Below, piece by piece: positions 43,045 through 45,439 of a stretch of 45,439 nt of DNA. Position 1 is the first letter of the stretch. The number at the start of each line of letters is the position of its first letter. Where the stretch lies: NCBI GenBank assembly GCA_032718475.1, contig JAUCBJ010000557.1, positions 1 through 45,439 of the forward strand. The letters run 5' to 3'. The DNA is from Nemertoderma westbladi. Lineage: Eukaryota > Xenacoelomorpha > Nemertodermatida > Nemertodermatidae. The position numbers and the translations under genes are program-made. The notes under the pieces are model-generated. The model did no database searches. It was not told the DNA's origin and worked only from the letters and a program-made list of their open reading frames with translations.

Positions 43045-44682
43045 TTGTTTCCAAACGCTCCCAGTTGGATATTCGTAGTGGGATAAACTCCTATCCATAA
43101 TCTGGGTGTACCCAGACCGCTGAGGTAAGTAGTAAACACCACCCCTCACCTGCGGGGGCTCGATAAAATGTTGGTGTAAATGATCGGCATATTCGCAGAC
43201 ACGGCCTTCAGTGGTCGTAGCGAATAAGAGATAATCGATAGCAATGATGTGTTGAACTAATTCGCACAGACCCACACCTCCAGCATGGGGACAGACACGA
43301 ACACCTAACTTAGCAGCCATTAGCAGCACCGCTAACACTTCATTCAGACCACCCAACCTGCACGAATCAATCTGGCATATATCCATAGCGCCATCTACCA
43401 TAAATTGTTTGAACATGACCCGATTTTGGCAGTGCTCCCCTGTAGCCACTAGTATATCCAAGGGTTTCATTGCTTCTTTTATCCGACGATGACCAATCAC
43501 ATCGTCGGGAGACGTAGGTTCCTCAATCCACACGAGATTCAAACCATCCAATTGACACATATATTCGATAGCCTCATTGACACTCCATCGTTGATTAGCA
43601 TCAACCATTACATCAACATCAGGACCGACAATCTCCCTAACTAACTCCAAACGACGTCTATCTTCCTTCGCGTTCCGACCAACTTTAACCTTAAACTTTC
43701 TCCAACCGTCGGCGAGACTTTCTTTCAGAAGATGTTCAATTTGCTCGTTTGTGTAACCATACCAACCTGCGGACGTTATGTAAGCGGGATAACCATGACG
43801 ACGTAGATTATCTAAACGTTTCGGCGCCGTTTCGCTCGCATTTTGTAACATAATCAGCGCCTCTTCCGGAGTCACCACGTCCGTTATGTAGGTAAAGTCT
43901 ACGAGACTAACTATTTGTTCTGGGGTTAGTTCGCTAACTAGCTGCCACACCGGTTTCTCTTCTAGTTTACCCCACAGATCCCATAACGCGTTCAGAACTG
44001 CGGCCAACGCCAAGTGAGTTACTCCCTTCTCGGGGCCCAACCATCGCAGTTGCGTCTCATTGGCTAATTCATGATAGAATTCACCGAATCGACGGTAGAT
44101 GTCGTTGGTATTTTTGTTGCAAACTAAGGGCAAGAAAGCTTCGACTGCTGCAACTACTATGTCTGTTCCACGACCTGAAAATTAGAAACAATTAATTCAT
44201 AATAGAAAGCAAAGGTGTCACTGTCACTGTCACAGTCACTGTCACTCGATCTATCTATCTATCTATCTATATTTCTCATTTTAAAATTGCAGACTTTAAG
44301 TTTCTCATTATTATATTAATGAGCAACTCATCAGCAATAATCAATGACCTGAAACCTAAAAAGAGGCTTCCTGAACTGTTAGATCCTCTATACAGTATCC
44401 AACTGTAAATTAAATATTCGAAAATATGCCAGTAACATTTCAGACATTGACTTGACAATAATACAGTAGACTCATCATTGAAACAATTTATATACAATTT
44501 AACTTACCAATAGTGAAAGTAAACCCGTGGCCTTCCAGTCCCCTCTGGTGGTCGGTTTTAAGAACGAGATATGCGCATGAGTAATCGGGATCTGTGTGCA
44601 TGGCGTCGGAGCCGTGATTCTCAAGGGACGTCGGGAACCGGACATCTCTAACCAGTCCGGAAGTTATAGTACAGTGCGCCAT
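43000..44682 (-). CDS. ENOSF1: Mitochondrial enolase superfamily member 1 / L-fuconate dehydratase (ENOSF1), two exons
   Basis: Join 44682-44508 and 44174-43000 on the minus strand: 449 residues (human 443). Enolase superfamily, mandelate racemase subgroup. The family enzyme dehydrates L-fuconate to the 2-keto-3-deoxy acid. The N-terminal domain starts VRDVRFPTSLENHGSDAMHT. The barrel has the catalytic KVK pair (K220, K222), metal ligands D250 (VDANQRW), E276 (WIEEPTSPDD) and E305 (ATGEH), D328 (QIDSCRLGG) and the catalytic base H355 (CPHAGGVGL). All are intact. The intron (333 bp) splits CTATTG|GTAAGT and TTTTCAG|GTCGTGG in phase 1. The last 14 residues come from a 45-bp repeat unit and are longer than in human. 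Confidence 0.95.
44175..44507 (-). other. ENOSF1 intron 1 with simple repeats
   Basis: 333 bp. Contains hexamer-like TGTCAC/CACTGT repeats (44216-44246) followed by a (CTAT)n microsatellite (~44250-44270). The acceptor is CTAATTTTCAG. Confidence 0.85.
44508..44682 (-). CDS. ENOSF1: ENOSF1 exon 1
   Basis: 58 codons plus one base, MAHCTITSGLVRDVRF to GFTFTI and the first G of a Gly codon. Ends at GTAAGT. Confidence 0.92.
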
Positions 44683-44834
44683 GTAATTAATTAATAAGAT
44701 ATACAGTATAGACTCGGGCTAGTACAGTAGCTAATCTCTGTAGCCCAAGAAACTGTTAGCTGGTGGCTCAAGGTTCTGACACGCCCCACAAACACACGCA
44801 TTAGTAATTGCAATATGATAATTGTAGATCAACT

Positions 44835-45060
44835 CTTTCGTTCGAGCAGCGCAGTGGAAAGTGTACAGTACTTTATTTACACGGACAGACGGGAGTGAGA
44901 CCTGGACATTGACGAAACCACTAATTGATGGTTGTTACACAAGACTACAAGCAGTTCTTCTTGAGAAAAAGAAAATTGTGACAACCATGGATAATTGCGA
45001 AGCCTGGAAGGCCAGGCTTACTGGATCAAGTACTGGAAATAGTAACTGTAATCGTTGTTA
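44835..45060 (+). mobile_element. LINE remnant with internal deletion
   Basis: GTGGAAAGTGTAC, then SETWTLTKPLIDGCYTRLQ, then directly MDNCEAWKARL: the C-terminal part of the LINE family at 4650 with the middle deleted. The break follows TTGTTACACAAGAC, as in the fragment at 31424. Just upstream of ENOSF1, opposite strand. Confidence 0.75.
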
Positions 45061-45439
45061 GACTACTGTACAGTTTTTGGCTGAAAATTCTTTACAAATG
45101 AAGTATTAATAAAAATAACCACAACTTGGCAGCCAGAGTTTATAAAGTCTGATTCACTGTAAATATTATATTGTACAATTACTATGATACTAAATGTTTG
45201 ATGTTGATAACAAGTAGGCCTATCTCGTGTTTGTTGAACACACAAGATTTTAATAACACTTGTATCAGTTTGTTAAGATTAATTAAATACTCACTCATGT
45301 ATGAACAACAATACTAACTCAGGAAATCTTATAAACTTTGTCAATAAAGTTCATAGATAAATTTCAAACTAAAGGTTCAATTTAAAACTTATTACAATAA
45401 TTCTACAAAGAATTTAGTCATAATGTTTGGGAATTGATG
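45061..45439. other. Non-coding end of the window
   Basis: AT-rich, one TAGGCCTA near 45214 and one plus-strand AATAAA at 45343-45348. Nothing else supported. Confidence 0.5.

Noticed and set aside
1-45439. tRNA, rRNA or snRNA genes
   Set aside because: Scanned by eye for T-loop and anticodon-arm patterns and for U1-like sequence. Apart from the ACTTACCG words of the donor array read antisense, nothing convincing was found.

Overview
This window is nuclear DNA from an animal, most likely a marine invertebrate that I cannot name. Five conserved animal genes with spliceosomal GT-AG introns can be read completely: POP7, mitochondrial seryl-tRNA synthetase (SARS2), TMEM165, COG6 and ENOSF1. The non-coding DNA is AT-rich and crowded with tandem repeats, fold-back elements, LINE remnants, long G or C homopolymers and scattered copies of the palindrome TAGGCCTA. 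The genes are intron-poor: no introns in POP7 or SARS2, one in TMEM165, three in COG6 and one in ENOSF1.

Layout. 1-2318: non-coding, with a dispersed ~430 bp repeat. 2319-4520: POP7 and SARS2, same strand, 261 bp apart. 4650-5560: 5'-truncated LINE on the minus strand. 6115-8495: 27/31-bp minisatellite. 9632-10375: long inverted repeat related to the one at 760-1190. 11286-13055: TMEM165 in two exons. 14335-22909: about 245 copies of a 35-bp satellite. 22910-26750: a 3.84-kb element with ~27-bp terminal inverted repeats, inserted into the last satellite monomer. It holds a 42-bp minisatellite and two hairpin arrays of a 15-bp word. 27085-30115: LINE fragment and hairpin repeats. 30116-41326: COG6 on the minus strand in four exons. 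Its long introns contain a piggyBac-like element, a hAT-like element, a fold-back element and two tandem arrays. 42910-44682: ENOSF1 on the minus strand in two exons. 44835-45060: a LINE remnant.

The most striking feature is in COG6. The 3' end of exon 2 and its 5' splice site have been amplified into about 37 tandem units of 24-28 bp (37371-38319). Nearly every unit keeps a perfect GGTAAGT donor, so the start of the 6.9-kb intron is an array of potential U1 snRNP sites. The five exon-proximal donors are in frame and would add 0 to 4 copies of an eight-residue block. A second gene, ENOSF1, has a 45-bp unit including its stop codon in three tandem copies. Tandem duplication at gene boundaries may therefore be common in this genome.

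Functionally, TMEM165 (Golgi Mn/Ca/H transport) and COG6 (Golgi tethering) both serve Golgi glycosylation. POP7 (RNase P/MRP) and SARS2 both concern tRNA. ENOSF1 is a sugar-acid dehydratase. I see no bacterial-type operon, CRISPR array, tRNA or rRNA gene.
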